NCBI GenBank assembly: GCA_031555175.1
Contig: JAVBUP010000019.1
Span: 11,186 to 75,185, forward strand
DNA: 64,000 bases
Source of the DNA: JAVBUP01 sp031555175
GTDB lineage: Bacteria; Bacillota_I; Bacilli_A; Erysipelotrichales; Coprobacillaceae
Direction: 5' to 3'
The notes under the pieces are model-generated. The model made no database searches. It worked only from the letters and a program-made list of their open reading frames with translations, and had not been told where the DNA came from. Position numbers and translations under genes: made by a program. Below, in pieces: positions 63,247 to 64,000 of the stretch (position 1 is the first letter of the stretch; each line of letters opens with the position of its first letter).

Positions 63247-63432
63247 ATATTAAAAATGCCGAAACTAGTGATTATCATAAATATACGGTAAGGATTTCTA
63301 AGTGGTGGTTAACTTAATCAAATATTTTGCGAAATTTACTGAAGCTGTGCAAATAACTTTTTTGTTAATTAAGTTGGTAGAGATACTATTCTCGAATATT
63401 CAAAAAGCAATATAATATATAATTAAATTGTC

Positions 63433-63461
63433 TTGACAAATTCACTACTATTCTATAATAT
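63433..63461 (+). promoter_or_regulatory. Promoter of rpsO
   Basis: Consensus TTGACA (63433-63438), then TATAAT at 15 bases (63454-63459) or TAATAT at 17 bases (63456-63461). Confidence 0.75.
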
Positions 63462-63467
63462 AGTAAT

Positions 63468-63542
63468 GCAGCCTATTCTAGGTAGATAGAGTCTCCGACT
63501 TCTTACTTGGGTAGTGCTAAGCTTAAACAGGAGGAAATTTTA
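63468..63542 (+). promoter_or_regulatory. rpsO leader, possible S15 autoregulatory RNA
   Basis: A 75-base structured leader with a hairpin AGTC-TCC-GACT (63490-63500) and flanking repeats (GGTAG, GGGTAG), ending in SD AGGAGG. S15 represses its own mRNA in several bacteria through such leaders; here it is inferred from structure and place. Confidence 0.4.
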
Positions 63543-63809
63543 ATGATTAGTAAAGTAAAGAAACAAGAAATCATGAAAGCATTTGCTACTAAAGAAGGAG
63601 ATACAGGTTCTCCAGAAGTACAAGTTGCTGTGTTAACAGAAGAAATTAATGTGTTAACAGAACATTTAAAAATCCATAAGAAAGATCATCATTCTAGACG
63701 TGGATTATTAATGAAAATCGGTAAACGTAGAGATTTATTAACTTATTTAAAAAACAAAGATGTTAATCGTTACCGTGATCTAATTCAAAAATTAGGACTA
63801 AGAAGATAG
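63543..63809 (+). CDS. rpsO: 30S ribosomal protein S15
   Basis: S15 of 88 residues, binds the central domain of 16S rRNA. The diagnostic blocks DTGSPEVQVAVLTEEIN, LKIHKKDHHSRRGLLMKIGKRR and LLTYLKNKD are present. ATG 63543 has SD AGGAGG; the open frame reaches back into the leader without function. Terminator follows at the stop codon. Confidence 0.97.
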   Translation: MISKVKKQEIMKAFATKEGDTGSPEVQVAVLTEEINVLTEHLKIHKKDHHSRRGLLMKIGKRRDLLTYLKNKDVNRYRDLIQKLGLRR

Positions 63810-63827
63810 TTTATGCTATCTTTTTTT
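63803..63827 (+). terminator. Terminator of rpsO
   Basis: AAGATAG / CTATCTT stem containing the stop codon, then TTTTT. Confidence 0.85.
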
Positions 63828-63912
63828 GTTTGTTGTTACTCAGTTACGTTAAATTAATAAGCTGAAAAGAAAAGTTAACTTCCACTTTAAAAACATTTAG
63901 TTTAAAGTAGAA

Positions 63913-63941
63913 TTTACACATGCAAATTTAAATAGTATAAT
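63913..63941 (+). promoter_or_regulatory. Promoter of the next gene (outside window)
   Basis: TTTACA (63913-63918), 17-base spacer, TATAAT (63936-63941). An 8-base inverted repeat ACTTTAAA/TTTAAAGT (63884-63908) sits just upstream, and AGAGATGGAA / TTCTATCTCT (63942-63966) overlaps the start. The gene itself, often pnp in this context, is not visible. Confidence 0.65.
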
Positions 63942-64000
63942 AGAGATGGAAGTTATTTCTATCTCTATATCTTTAGATTTGTAAACTTAACTTCTAGTTC

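Noticed and set aside
63176..63430. Hidden small RNA or gene in the gap before rpsO
   Set aside because: Apart from the kinase terminator and a loose 8-base repeat (AACTTAAT / ATTAAGTT about 50 bases apart) nothing gene-like was seen.

Overview
The window is AT-rich, densely coded chromosome from a low-GC Gram-positive bacterium. It has monoderm Firmicutes gene order: topA-side trmFO-xerC; rpsB-tsf-pyrH-frr; murC-ytxG-ytxH-ccpA-tyrS; truB-ribF...rpsO. It also has a tRNA-Tyr T-box, a cre-like operator and a walled-cell MurC. TGG is used for Trp and the standard code gives full-length proteins, but TGA is rare as a stop (trmFO, the PilX-like gene and the GIY-YIG gene are the ones I see). The style suggests Bacilli close to the Mollicutes/Erysipelotrichia branch. 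The species cannot be named from this sequence.

Layout. 1-1.5 kb: end of trmFO and xerC. 1.6-12.7 kb: a complete monoderm type IVa pilus locus (separately promoted major pilin, then pilD-C-M-N-O, four minor pilins, pilB, pilT). Two of the minor pilins are large paralogues whose C-terminal halves carry chitin-binding-like (CBM5/12-like) modules. 12.7-16.4 kb: translation cluster (rpsB with an unusual basic tail, tsf, pyrH, frr) and a cold-shock gene. 16.4-19.1 kb: a small membrane protein, then a leftward block holding a gene broken by an in-frame TGA, a pgi whose 5' end is broken by an in-frame TAA, and an S1-domain protein. 19.2-22.3 kb: YuiD-like protein, NifU-like protein, mscL, lepA. 22.4-30.8 kb: a four-gene operon of two tandem 1079-residue exported, C-terminally anchored beta-propeller/FG-GAP proteins followed by an ABC-2 ATPase and permease; this is the best candidate for an undescribed system. 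30.9-34 kb: MazG-like, CNNM/CorC-like and CofE-like genes. 34.1-39.6 kb: murC, a YtaF/MntP-like gene, ytxG-ytxH-ccpA, T-box and tyrS.

39.7-49.4 kb is accessory: an SDR enzyme, an HExxH protein, a restriction-modification-like trio (DNA adenine methylase, HNH nuclease, GIY-YIG nuclease), a Leloir operon galT-galM-galK, and a permuted papain-fold hydrolase. 49.7-63.2 kb holds two giant paralogous soluble hybrid histidine kinases (PAS repeats, HisKA, HATPase, REC, Hpt). Between them lie a compact locus that looks like a type I toxin-antitoxin module, an M42 peptidase, a TtcA-like enzyme, truB, ribF, a DMT transporter and a ZIP transporter. The window ends with rpsO and the promoter of the next gene.

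Connections. The pilus genes form one machine: PilB and PilT drive assembly and retraction on the PilC/M/N/O platform, PilD processes the prepilins, and the large minor pilins are plausible glycan-binding tips. CcpA, pgi, the gal genes and the galactose-handling context point to a sugar-fermenting lifestyle. No rRNA or tRNA genes, CRISPR array, transposase or prophage genes were seen.
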